A stretch of DNA of 64,000 nucleotides from contig JASMMA010000010.1 in the NCBI GenBank assembly GCA_030748415.1, positions 45,096 through 109,095 of the forward strand. Direction: 5' to 3'. A program made the translations under genes and the position numbers. The notes under the pieces were generated by a model that had not been told where the DNA came from, did no database searches, and saw only the letters and a program-made list of their open reading frames with translations. Positions 29,640 to 37,708 of this stretch are shown here, in pieces (the stretch's first letter is position 1; every line of letters begins with the position of its first letter). The DNA is from Planctomycetota bacterium. Its GTDB lineage: Bacteria > Planctomycetota > UBA1135.

Positions 29640-30836
29640 ATGTCTGAACCTACCGACCGCCAACAAAGCGACCGCTACGCCAACTTTTCCTTCGACACTC
29701 AAGCCGTTCACGCTGGTTGGGATGCGCACGCGGAGCCAACGGGCGCCGTCATGCCTCCCATTTACATGACGAGTACTTACATTCAAGACGGCCCAGCTAA
29801 ACCACGAATGGGTTATGAGTACACGCGAACACAAAACCCAACCCGTTTCGCTTTACAAGACGCTCTTGCTTGTCTTGAAAATGGAACCGCTGCTTTCACT
29901 TGCGCTTCGGGGATGGCCGCGGTTCATACCCTCATGCTGACTCTCAAGCCTGGCGATCTCATCGTTGCGGGTCGCGACCTTTACGGTGGTTCCCACCGAC
30001 TCTTCGATGAAATCCAGGCACGCTTTGGTCTTCGGTATGAGTATGTGGACACCACTCAAGCAGATGTTCTGAACAATCTTCCTGAAGATACATCTCTTCT
30101 TTACTTGGAAACTCCATCGAACCCAACCCTCTGCGTAACCGACTTAGAATTAGCCATTGCGGGAGCCAAGAAAGTAGGAGCCAAAATTGCAGTGGACAAT
30201 ACATTTGCAACTCCTGCCCTTCAACGCCCCTTGGACCTAGGTGCAGATTATGTCCTGCATTCCACAACAAAATATATTTGCGGGCACTCGGATGTTGTAG
30301 GTGGTGCCCTAATTGTGAAAGATGGCCAGCTTGCTGAAGATATTTGGTTTCACCAAAACTCCGCCGGCACTTCCAATTCTCCTTTTGATTCTTTCCTAAC
30401 TCTTCGTGGCCTGCGGACCTTGCACCTAAGAATGGAGCGGCATTGCTCAACAGCTCTTCGTATTGCCGAATGGCTGGACCAACACGACGGAGTTGGAGAT
30501 GTCCTTTATCCAGGACTTCCCAACCATCCCAACCATGATTCTGCAAAACGCCAGATGAAGGCATTCGGGGGAATGGTTTCCTTTGTTCTGCCTGGTGGCG
30601 TCCCTCAGTCCACTCGCTTTGTTGAGAGTTGCAAACTCTTCTCGCTTGCCGAATCTTTAGGCGGAGTGGAATCCTTGATTGAACTTCCTGCCCCGATGAC
30701 TCACGCATCGGTCGCGCCTGAAAAACGCAAAGAAATTGGCATCGAGGATGGCCTCGTCAGATTGTCGGTGGGCATTGAAGACCCCGCTGATCTTCTCGCC
30801 GACCTTGACCAGGCTCTGGCCCGGAGCCTTTCCTAG
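29640..30836 (+). CDS. cystathionine gamma-lyase / gamma-synthase family PLP enzyme
   Basis: A 398-residue Cys/Met-metabolism PLP enzyme. The PLP lysine is K211 in LHSTTKYICGH; further signatures are YTRTQNPTR, ASGMAAVHT and the C-terminal ESLGGVESLIELPAPMTHAS. Placed directly after cystathionine beta-synthase, a gamma-lyase (cystathionine to cysteine) is the simplest reading. Cystathionine gamma-synthase cannot be excluded from sequence alone. Its stop overlaps the convergent HU gene by four bases. Confidence 0.9.
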   Translation: MSEPTDRQQSDRYANFSFDTQAVHAGWDAHAEPTGAVMPPIYMTSTYIQDGPAKPRMGYEYTRTQNPTRFALQDALACLENGTAAFTCASGMAAVHTLMLTLKPGDLIVAGRDLYGGSHRLFDEIQARFGLRYEYVDTTQADVLNNLPEDTSLLYLETPSNPTLCVTDLELAIAGAKKVGAKIAVDNTFATPALQRPLDLGADYVLHSTTKYICGHSDVVGGALIVKDGQLAEDIWFHQNSAGTSNSPFDSFLTLRGLRTLHLRMERHCSTALRIAEWLDQHDGVGDVLYPGLPNHPNHDSAKRQMKAFGGMVSFVLPGGVPQSTRFVESCKLFSLAESLGGVESLIELPAPMTHASVAPEKRKEIGIEDGLVRLSVGIEDPADLLADLDQALARSLS

Positions 30837-31210
30837 AACCTTGGGTGGTTGGTAGGAGGTGTTGTGGGGGGCGTGCTCGTGAGGGGTGTTTCTTTGGGTG
30901 CATCCACCACACCAAGCTCCACCTTCTTCTTTAAAACATTTCCAACCTTAAATTTCACAACCCGCTTCGCTGGGACTTGTACCTTTTCCAAAGTCTTTGG
31001 GTTTTGGGCGGTACGGCCCGGGCGGGAACGAACTTCAAAAACTCCAAATTTGCGAAACTCGAGACGGTTTCCGCGAATCAGTTCGTTGGATACTTCATCC
31101 AAGAACTTTTGAACGATATCTCGGACCAAGACCTTGGTCTGTCCGGTGGAATCAGAGATGCGCTGAACTAGGTCGCGCTTTGTGATGGTTTGAGAATTCA
31201 ATTCACTCAT
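30833..31210 (-). CDS. HU/IHF-family DNA-binding protein with a Pro/Thr tail
   Basis: A small histone-like DNA-bending protein of 125 residues. It has the HU/IHF fold: TKRDLVQRISDSTGQTKVLV, GNRLEFRKFGVFEVRSRPGRTAQNPKTLE and VPAKRVVKFKVGNVLKKKV. The last 20 or so residues (TPLTSTPPTTPPTNHP) are a low-complexity Pro/Thr tail beyond the usual 90-100. A promoter lies upstream at 31271-31300 within the end of dtd. IHF alpha, beta and HU cannot be separated here. Confidence 0.9.
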   Translation of the reverse strand: MSELNSQTITKRDLVQRISDSTGQTKVLVRDIVQKFLDEVSNELIRGNRLEFRKFGVFEVRSRPGRTAQNPKTLEKVQVPAKRVVKFKVGNVLKKKVELGVVDAPKETPLTSTPPTTPPTNHPRF

Positions 31211-31270
31211 GGCCGGTTCATTCGGATGTTTGCGGGGGGTAAGGGGGGACCGGCGTCTCCCCTAATCCTT

Positions 31271-31300
31271 GTAGTATTAGGAGTTGCGCCGATTCGTCAA
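31271..31300 (-). promoter_or_regulatory. putative promoter of the HU gene
   Basis: On the minus strand TTGACG (31295-31300) overlaps the dtd stop and is followed 15-18 bases later by TAATACTAC (31271-31279). The exact -10 register is uncertain. Start of transcription would be about 55-60 bases before the HU ATG. Confidence 0.55.
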
Positions 31301-31755
31301 GTGCCGCCTTGGGCTCTTTTTTTCTCTAAGAGATATGTGGCAGGGCCTTTGTTTAAGAGTTCAACCTCCATTTCGGCTCCAAACACGCCCTCTTCGACCT
31401 GAATGCCTGCCCCTCGAAGAACTTCTCCCATGTTTTTCACAAGGATGCGGGCCTCTTTGGGTGCCATTGTCGGGTCAAATGAAGGTCGCCGACCCTTTAG
31501 GGTATCTGCAGCGAGGGTGAATTGAGGAACCAGCAAAAGGGAGCCTCCGGCTTGCTTAAGGTCCCAGTTTGTTTTCCCTTCTTCATCGGGAAAAACTCGA
31601 TAACTTCCTATTTTTTCTGCCATGGAGCGCGCGAGTTCCAAATCATCACCCTTTTGACAGCCTACAAACACAAGTAATCCGGATTGAATCTCTCCCACTA
31701 CTTTCCCTTGAACTTTTACCTTTGCCCAAGCCACTCGCTGAAGAAGAGCTTTCAA
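31297..31755 (-). CDS. dtd: D-aminoacyl-tRNA deacylase
   Basis: DTD hydrolyses D-amino acids mischarged on tRNA. The 152 residues begin KALLQRVAWAKVKVQGKVVG and carry PQFTLAADTLKGRRPSFDP and the cross-subunit Gly-cisPro motif NKGPATYLLE near the end. The common SQFTL motif reads PQFTL here. The best start is TTG at 31755, overlapping the stop of the TPR gene as TTGA; the upstream open frame has no family homology. Confidence 0.9.
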   Translation of the reverse strand: MKALLQRVAWAKVKVQGKVVGEIQSGLLVFVGCQKGDDLELARSMAEKIGSYRVFPDEEGKTNWDLKQAGGSLLLVPQFTLAADTLKGRRPSFDPTMAPKEARILVKNMGEVLRGAGIQVEEGVFGAEMEVELLNKGPATYLLEKKRAQGGT

Positions 31756-32750
31756 GAATCGCTCACTTTGGGGGTTAGGCGTTCTAACCAAATCTCAACC
31801 TGAAGACGCCTCTGCAGGGGAAAACTATGCCCTTCTTCTGCAAGCCGCAAAACGATTTCAAATTCGCGGCGAGCAAGTTCGGGTTGCTTCAATGGCCCGT
31901 TGGCCAAAACTCCATAGTTAAAGTGAGCGATTAGGCTTTGGGGGTTTTGTCGAACAAGCTCATCCAATAGTCGACCAGCCTCGTGAGTGTCTCCACAATC
32001 AACAAATGCCTGAGCGCGGAGAAGTTGTGTACGCATTCCATCTTCAGCATTCTCCAAATAGGACAGAGCACTTTTTGGCTGACTTGCGTTGAGTGCCAGA
32101 GCTGCTTGATAAGCAGATGGGTTCCAAGCAGTTTGGATCCAGGGTTCTTGTTCGGCAGCGGCAAGGGCATAGTCAGCTCGGTTGTAAAACGGGGCCAACC
32201 TACCCAGCAATCTCCAGGCTTCAGCGCTACCCGGATTTTCTTCTAATAGGAAAATCAATTTATGCAGGGGTTGGGGGTCACCAGCATGAGCTTGAAGCCC
32301 CAACAGAAGTACCTTCGCTGACACGAGGTCCGGTTCCAATTCCAAGGCCAAGTGAACCAAAGAAAGGGCATCTTCTCGGGAGGAAAAGCGGGCAGCCAAA
32401 TAGGCGTCCTCTGGGTCGCCAGATGAAAGCCACTGATTCTTCAGCTCATTCAAAAAAGAAAGCTGCTCGGCTCGGGTCGCACAATTCCTGTATTCCAAAT
32501 CCAGTACATAAGCTCGCAACCGAAGCGGCGAGTGAGGTTGCTGTGCCCAATCGCGCAACTGAGGCAGAGCGCCATTCCCCTGAATCGACCACAAAGCAGC
32601 TGCTTTTTCAAGGGCGAGCCATTCCTCGGCCGAATCCGCACGAGCTTCCTGAATTGCCTCGAAATTCGGTAAATTTGGTTCCCGAGTCAGGAAGCCACAA
32701 GCGGGCACGACCAGGAGAGCCAATGGAAGCCAGATGGTGCGAAATGCCAT
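31752..32750 (-). CDS. TPR-repeat lipoprotein, function unknown
   Basis: From ATG 32750 the 332-residue product begins MAFRTIWLPLALLVVPACG, a lipoprotein signal with lipobox VPAC (Cys about 18). The frame is open to 32804, but those codons translate the 26-bp repeat and are unlikely to be used. The remainder is alpha-helical with TPR-like pairs: AWRLLGRLAPFYNRADYALAAA, then AYQAALALNASQPKSALSYLEN. It is probably a periplasm-facing scaffold. It is coupled to dtd and divergent from the aromatic-repeat lipoprotein; no specific role can be assigned. Confidence 0.75.
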   Translation of the reverse strand: MAFRTIWLPLALLVVPACGFLTREPNLPNFEAIQEARADSAEEWLALEKAAALWSIQGNGALPQLRDWAQQPHSPLRLRAYVLDLEYRNCATRAEQLSFLNELKNQWLSSGDPEDAYLAARFSSREDALSLVHLALELEPDLVSAKVLLLGLQAHAGDPQPLHKLIFLLEENPGSAEAWRLLGRLAPFYNRADYALAAAEQEPWIQTAWNPSAYQAALALNASQPKSALSYLENAEDGMRTQLLRAQAFVDCGDTHEAGRLLDELVRQNPQSLIAHFNYGVLANGPLKQPELARREFEIVLRLAEEGHSFPLQRRLQVEIWLERLTPKVSDS

Positions 32751-32771
32751 TGCCAAAAGTCTAACCCCTTG

Positions 32772-32797
32772 GGACACTGACACAATCCGCTGGGTCA
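32772..32797 (+). repeat. solo copy of the 26-bp dispersed repeat
   Basis: GGACACTGACACAATCCGCTGGGTCA, in the 95 bases between the divergent starts of two lipoprotein genes (32750 and 32846). It differs from the copies at 38580-38746 at one position (C for G at base 17). No inverted partner is visible within several hundred bases. Confidence 0.85.
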
Positions 32798-32845
32798 ATG
32801 CCAAGCTAAAACCCCTTGCCCGGCATCCTTACAATTCGCGCTTTC

Positions 32846-34291
32846 ATGAACATGCGCGCCATGCCAACTGCCTGGGGATTGGCCCTTTTCCTCACGGCTT
32901 GTGCTTCTCCAGATTCGGAGATTCACCTGGCGCCTCTTTTCTCTCATCATTCCGTTCCAGGCCTAGATCGAGCAGAAGCCCTCGGGGGTATTTTGAGCCG
33001 CGAGGAAACCCCTCGGGCAACTTCTTGGGCCCTCAGCCCCCTTTTATGGCGGCGAGTTGATTCCGAGGGAAAGGTGCTCGCTGACTTTCTTTACCCTTTT
33101 GGCCGTTTTGAAAAGGATCCCTCCCGCCCCCACACTGCCACCCGCATCCTTCCTTTCTTCTGGTACGAGCGGGAACTTCGTGGAGATGGAGTTGAAGAGA
33201 CTGATTGGTTCCTCTTCCCGGTTATTCGTGGCACCAGCTCAGATGGAAGTGATGAGTCTTTGGGAATCTTCCCCTTCTGGGGCAAGGTTCGTAACTTTAT
33301 GGTTTTGGATGAAGTGGAGTGGGTTCTTTTCCCTTTCTTTGTTCGTACAACTCAAAAAGACCGCCAACACACTTTCCTCCTTTGGCCATTCTTTGGGTGG
33401 CGTGAAGGTGGCGAGGCATCTGGTTGGCACGCTTGGCCTCTCTATGGCCAGTCGGAATTTGGCGACCAATACAAACGCCAATTTTTCTTTTGGCCGTTCT
33501 TCACGCGCACCCAGGAGCAACTTCAGAAACCACATCCTCTTCGGGGCTGGATGCTTTGGCCGCTCTATGGCGTAATCCGCCAAGATGACTTTGAAGCCCA
33601 TACTTTTCTATGGCCTTTCTTTTCTTGGGCATCCCGACCTTCCACGGGTTTTCAATCTTGGAGCTTCAAGCCTTTCTTTAAGTTTGAAAACTCTCCCGAA
33701 AAAGGCAAAGAACTCAAAAAGGTATGGCCTTTCTGGATGCATGCCACCAGCAAGGTTGGCGAATGGACTTCCTGGATGTGGCCTTTGTTCTGGCACCATC
33801 ATTCTGAACTAGGCGCAGTCGTTTCAGAATCTTTCCGCTTTATACCTTTCTGGTTTGAAAAGGAGCTTCGTTCTAAAGATGTCACTCTCGCAGAGGAATG
33901 GCACCTCTGGCCTCTTGCCCGCAAAACAAGACGCGCAGACCAAAGCGAGGAGTTGCGAATTCCATCCCCCGGTTTGGATCCTTTGATTGAACCAGACATT
34001 CTTTCTCGAAATCTAGGCCCCTGGTTCGAGGTGTGGACAGACCGAAAACGCCCAGCAGAGGGCTGGGCTCATCAACGCTTCTGGGGAAACCTCTACCATG
34101 CGGCTCAGTCCAAACAGCACCACCGTTGGTCCTTACCAGTCCTGGGTGGTCGTTGGGTTGAACCAAATGGCACTCGCCATTTCTCTTTCTTGCTTGGCTT
34201 ACTGCGTTGGCAAAAACCGCCTGAAGGGAAAACTCAACTCGAACCCCCAGCATTCCCAGGGCCCGGCTGGCCCAGCCTCTCAACTTTCTAG
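32846..34291 (+). CDS. lipoprotein with about 14 aromatic WPF-type repeats, function unknown
   Basis: From ATG 32846 the 481-residue product starts MNMRAMPTAWGLALFLTACAS, a lipoprotein signal with lipobox LTAC; ATGs at 32852 or 32861 are also possible. After about 50 residues, short aromatic motifs recur every 15-28 residues: LPFFW, LFPVI, IFPFW, LFPFF, LWPFF, AWPLY, FWPFF, LWPLY, LWPFF, FKPFF, VWPFW, MWPLF, FIPFW, LWPLA. This is likely a beta-strand repeat at the outer membrane surface. It is the first gene of the Mla-like operon, with the mlaE start three bases after its stop. I do not recognise the family. Confidence 0.75.
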   Translation: MNMRAMPTAWGLALFLTACASPDSEIHLAPLFSHHSVPGLDRAEALGGILSREETPRATSWALSPLLWRRVDSEGKVLADFLYPFGRFEKDPSRPHTATRILPFFWYERELRGDGVEETDWFLFPVIRGTSSDGSDESLGIFPFWGKVRNFMVLDEVEWVLFPFFVRTTQKDRQHTFLLWPFFGWREGGEASGWHAWPLYGQSEFGDQYKRQFFFWPFFTRTQEQLQKPHPLRGWMLWPLYGVIRQDDFEAHTFLWPFFSWASRPSTGFQSWSFKPFFKFENSPEKGKELKKVWPFWMHATSKVGEWTSWMWPLFWHHHSELGAVVSESFRFIPFWFEKELRSKDVTLAEEWHLWPLARKTRRADQSEELRIPSPGLDPLIEPDILSRNLGPWFEVWTDRKRPAEGWAHQRFWGNLYHAAQSKQHHRWSLPVLGGRWVEPNGTRHFSFLLGLLRWQKPPEGKTQLEPPAFPGPGWPSLSTF

Positions 34292-34293
34292 CC

Positions 34294-35091
34294 TTGAAAA
34301 CCATCACCCAATTCGGAGCTACCTTCTTGACCCCACTGGTTGAGCAAGCTGGTTTCGCTATGGGTCTTGCCGGGAGAACCATCGGCCTGCTTGGAGATAC
34401 TCCGCGCCGATTGCGCCCCCTCCTGGACCAGATGTTCCTCTCGGGTATTAAAGGATTCCATGTTGTTCTTTTAGTTTCCTTTTTCGTGGGAATGATTGTG
34501 TCCCTTCAAGTGGGCCTTGAACTCGCTCGTTTCGGCCAACAAGAAGCCATTGGTTTGCTCGTTGCTGTCACCATGGCCCGAGAGATGGGCCCCTTCATTA
34601 CTGCCATCATTCTTGCCGCAAGTTCTGCGAGCGCAATGGCGGCCGAGCTTGGAACGATGAAAGTTCAAGAAGAGCTCACCGCCCTAGAAGTGTTGTCCGT
34701 TAACTCGGTGAGCTACTTGGTTCTTCCCCGCGTTATTGCTCTCACCCTCATTGCCCCTATGCTTACGATAGTGGCGGACTTCGTGGGCATCATGGGCGGC
34801 GGGGTGATTGCAGTCACTCAGCTCCACCTCGACTTTGATGGTTATCTGCTCAAAGTGGTTGAAGCTCTCAGAATAACCGGCGACTTCATTCCATTACCGC
34901 GCGACCTGTTTGTAGGTTTAGTTAAATCGGTTTTCTTTGGGTTCACTATTGCTGTTGTGGGCTGTGCTAGCGGCATGCAAGCTTCTGAAGGCGCTCGAGG
35001 AGTAGGGCGTACCACTCGGGCGGCGGTGCGAAACTCCATCATCCTTATCATTGTCCTCAATTATTTCCTTAGTCGTTTCCTCCTCGAATGA
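34294..35091 (+). CDS. mlaE: MlaE-like ABC transporter permease
   Basis: An inner-membrane permease of the MlaE/YrbE family, which moves lipids between membranes together with an ATPase and an MCE protein. The 265 residues have five or so hydrophobic spans and the family signature GPFITAIILAASSASAMAAELGTMKVQEELTAL, cut here by convention at about residue 103. The start is a TTG at 34294 (MKTITQFGATF). Its stop overlaps the mlaF ATG (ATGA). Confidence 0.92.
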   Translation: MKTITQFGATFLTPLVEQAGFAMGLAGRTIGLLGDTPRRLRPLLDQMFLSGIKGFHVVLLVSFFVGMIVSLQVGLELARFGQQEAIGLLVAVTMAREMGPFITAIILAASSASAMAAELGTMKVQEELTALEVLSVNSVSYLVLPRVIALTLIAPMLTIVADFVGIMGGGVIAVTQLHLDFDGYLLKVVEALRITGDFIPLPRDLFVGLVKSVFFGFTIAVVGCASGMQASEGARGVGRTTRAAVRNSIILIIVLNYFLSRFLLE

Positions 35092-35816
35092 TTGAACTCC
35101 GCTCTGTACACAAAAGTTTTGGCGACCAAGCGGTGCTAAGCGGCGTGGACTTATTTGTCCCAGATGGTGGGTCTTTCGCTGTGATGGGCCCCTCCGGAAC
35201 TGGAAAAAGTGTGCTCTTAAAGCACTTGATTGGCCTGCTTCGACCCGACCAAGGACAAGTCATTGTGGATGGCCGCTCTGTCCCCGACCTATCTCGCGAA
35301 GAGCTTCGCGGCTTACGCCGAGACATGGGGTACCTTTTTCAGTTTGGTGCCCTCATCAATTGGTTAAGTATCCAGGACAACATTGCCCTTCCTCTTCGGG
35401 AAACAACCAACATGCCAGAGCCTGAAATCCTGGAGCGTGTTGCATCCGTTCTGGAAATGGTTCGTTTAGAAGGAGCCGAGAAAAAACTCCCCTCCGAAAT
35501 TTCAGGAGGCATGCAAAAACGAGTGGGTCTTGCCCGTGCACTCGTGACCCAACCCAGCATTATTCTTTACGACGAACCTGAGGCTGGATTGGATCCTGGC
35601 ATGTCTATTGCCATTTCGGAACTCATCCGACGACTTCAAGCTGAATATGGGATGACTTCCGTGATTGTGACCCATAGTTCTGATTGCGCTTCCATTGCCG
35701 CCGACCGCATGGCTATCTTTGATGGCGGGCAGTTTGTGGTAGAAGGGGTACCTGACGAGGTGCTCCGCTCCGATCACCCCCGCGCTCGCGCCTTCTTCGG
35801 CGTCCGCTCCACCTAA
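35088..35816 (+). CDS. mlaF: MlaF-like ABC transporter ATP-binding protein
   Basis: The ATPase that powers the MlaE permease. The 242 residues have Walker A GPSGTGKS (near 36), a Q-loop, signature SGGMQKRVGLARAL, Walker B ILYDEPEAGLDP and the H-loop VIVTHSSDC. The EPEAGLDP wording is typical of the MlaF/Mkl group. It lies between mlaE (ATGA overlap) and mlaD (one-base gap). Confidence 0.93.
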   Translation: MIELRSVHKSFGDQAVLSGVDLFVPDGGSFAVMGPSGTGKSVLLKHLIGLLRPDQGQVIVDGRSVPDLSREELRGLRRDMGYLFQFGALINWLSIQDNIALPLRETTNMPEPEILERVASVLEMVRLEGAEKKLPSEISGGMQKRVGLARALVTQPSIILYDEPEAGLDPGMSIAISELIRRLQAEYGMTSVIVTHSSDCASIAADRMAIFDGGQFVVEGVPDEVLRSDHPRARAFFGVRST

Positions 35817-35817
35817 C

Positions 35818-36939
35818 ATGGACACCAACACCACTCGTAAACGCGACTTCCTTCTCGGCCTGGTTTTCTTTGGGACGATTGGAATGTTGCTGTATTACAC
35901 TGTGATTCTCACCGGCTTTTCCTTAGGCGAGAAGACTTATCTGGAAGTCGCCTTCCCTGAAGCAAGTGGCCTCAAAACCGGAGATGTCGTTCTCGTAAGT
36001 GGTCACCAATTTGGCTCGGTTGCATCCGTGGACTTCCGCGACGACCAACCAGACGGCCGAAGAATTCATGTAGCCATGGAGTTTGACCACCCAGTCACCC
36101 TCCACCGCGGATACCAAATCCAAATTTCCGAGTTCACCATGTTGGGCGGAAGGGTTGTCGAAATTTATCCCGGAGAATTTGATTCGCCTGTCCTTCCCGA
36201 TGGCATTGAGCTTGTTGGGCAAGTAGGCCCTTCAGCCTTGGCTGCAATGGGCCAAATGGTTGAAGAGAACCGAGAAGACCTTCGCGCCATTGTCACAAAC
36301 CTTCGTTCCCTAACCGACAACCTTAAAAATGGAAAGGGTGTTGTGGGTTCTTTGCTAAACGATGACTCTCTCCGGGCTCGCATGGTGAATATTTTTTCCG
36401 ACATCGAAACTGTAACGAACGATATTCGTTCTGGAAAAGGCACCTTGGGAATGTTGGTCGAAGACGATGCATCTCGGGACCGCGTTGTGAACCTTCTCCG
36501 TGATGGCGCTGCTTCCATGCTCGGTTTGCGCGTTCTTGTCGAAGAAGTTGCGGCTGGTCGCGGAACAATGGGTGCCTTACTCATGGACGAAAAGCTCCAG
36601 GAAGATTCCGCCGCACTGATTGAAAACATGCGCGACACTTCGGACCTCTTGACCGCCATGTTGGAAGATGCCACCAAGGGCCGTGGGCTCTTTGGCCGTA
36701 TCGTTGCCGACGAATCTCTTGCGCGTGACGCAAGCTCCTTTTTGCACGACCTTGCCGCCGCTATTAGAGATGTGCGAGAAGGCAAAGGCTCCATTGGAAA
36801 GTTGGTCGCGCGTGATGAAGCCTACGACGAAGCTATGCAAGCCGTTCGCACTCTCAACGGCCTCCTTGAAGACGCCCGTGAAGCTCAACCGGTTTCATCC
36901 TTCGCCAGCATGCTTTTCGGCGCAACAGTCGGTGGCTGA
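35818..36939 (+). CDS. mlaD: MlaD-like MCE-domain protein
   Basis: An MCE protein anchored in the inner membrane that would form the periplasmic lipid-binding ring. It has an N-terminal span (residues 10-32), an MCE domain (about 38-120) with FPEASGLKTGDVVLVSG and FTMLGGRVVEI, and a long helical C-terminus. That tail has four copies of a GxGxxGxL..D unit: GKGVVGSLLNDDSL, GKGTLGMLVEDDAS, GRGLFGRIVADESL and GKGSIGKLVARDEA. At 373 residues it is about twice the length of E. coli MlaD (183). No mlaB or mlaC is present nearby. Confidence 0.9.
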   Translation: MDTNTTRKRDFLLGLVFFGTIGMLLYYTVILTGFSLGEKTYLEVAFPEASGLKTGDVVLVSGHQFGSVASVDFRDDQPDGRRIHVAMEFDHPVTLHRGYQIQISEFTMLGGRVVEIYPGEFDSPVLPDGIELVGQVGPSALAAMGQMVEENREDLRAIVTNLRSLTDNLKNGKGVVGSLLNDDSLRARMVNIFSDIETVTNDIRSGKGTLGMLVEDDASRDRVVNLLRDGAASMLGLRVLVEEVAAGRGTMGALLMDEKLQEDSAALIENMRDTSDLLTAMLEDATKGRGLFGRIVADESLARDASSFLHDLAAAIRDVREGKGSIGKLVARDEAYDEAMQAVRTLNGLLEDAREAQPVSSFASMLFGATVGG

Positions 36940-37708
36940 TTCTCAGGAAAGCCCCTATCAGTTAGCAAGTCTTCCAAAAGGGGGTCGCCCTCTCATTGTG
37001 CTCCCGACTTACAACGAGAAAGATAACTTACCTGAACTCGTCGCAGGTATTTTTGAGGCTCTTCCCCTCGCATCCATTTTGATTGTGGATGATGGCTCCC
37101 CCGACGGCACCGGAGATTGGGTGGCACAAGAAAGCCAAAAAGAGCCCCGCCTTCATTTACTCCAACGGGGATTAAAACAGGGACTCGGTTCGGCTTATCG
37201 CGCGGGCTGGAATTGGGGCCTAACCGGCAACCACAATCCCATCGTGACTATGGATGCTGATGGTTCTCACCACCCTCGTCATTTACCAGCCTTGCTTGCC
37301 TTAGTTGAAGAGGGCAGCATTGGTTTAGGAATTGGTTCCCGTTATGTTCCAGGGGGTGGGGTTCGAAATTGGCCGCTTCATCGCCGCCTTTTGTCCAAAA
37401 TTGCGAATCACCTGAGTCGGCTCCTTTTGCGACTCCCCGCCAATGATGCAACAGCTGGGTATCGAGCCTATCGGGCTGAGGCTCTCCATGCCATTGGCCC
37501 CGATTCGGTCAAAGCGGAGGGCTATTCCTTTTTAGAGGAAAGTCTTTGGCGAATTCACAAAGCTGGCTTTCAAGTTGCCGAAACCGCCATCCTTTTTGAG
37601 GAGCGGCGCCAAGGCAGCAGCAAAATCAACCGTTCTGAAATCCTGAAAGCGGCGGTTACTCTCCTCCGGTTGCGGTTCACCCCAACCCCCACCTCCAAGG
37701 CTCCGTGA
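36932..37708 (+). CDS. family 2 glycosyltransferase, polyprenol-phosphate mannose synthase-like
   Basis: The 258 residues have the DPM1-type fold: LIVLPTYNEKDNLPEL, ILIVDDGSPDGTGD, the DxD-like TMDADGSHHP, and DATAGYRAYRAEAL followed by EGYSFLEESLW. Such enzymes transfer mannose or glucose from the nucleotide sugar to a polyprenol phosphate. The start is most likely the GTG at 36932, which overlaps the mlaD end by eight bases. The same frame is open further upstream inside mlaD without homology. No C-terminal membrane spans are present. Confidence 0.88.
   Translation: MADSQESPYQLASLPKGGRPLIVLPTYNEKDNLPELVAGIFEALPLASILIVDDGSPDGTGDWVAQESQKEPRLHLLQRGLKQGLGSAYRAGWNWGLTGNHNPIVTMDADGSHHPRHLPALLALVEEGSIGLGIGSRYVPGGGVRNWPLHRRLLSKIANHLSRLLLRLPANDATAGYRAYRAEALHAIGPDSVKAEGYSFLEESLWRIHKAGFQVAETAILFEERRQGSSKINRSEILKAAVTLLRLRFTPTPTSKAP

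Noticed and set aside
29959..30708. 249-codon open frame on the minus strand inside the gamma-lyase gene
   Set aside because: Antisense shadow of a strongly supported PLP enzyme gene.
36165..36794. 209-codon open frame opposite mlaD
   Set aside because: Ser/Arg-rich shadow translation of the mlaD repeats without homology.
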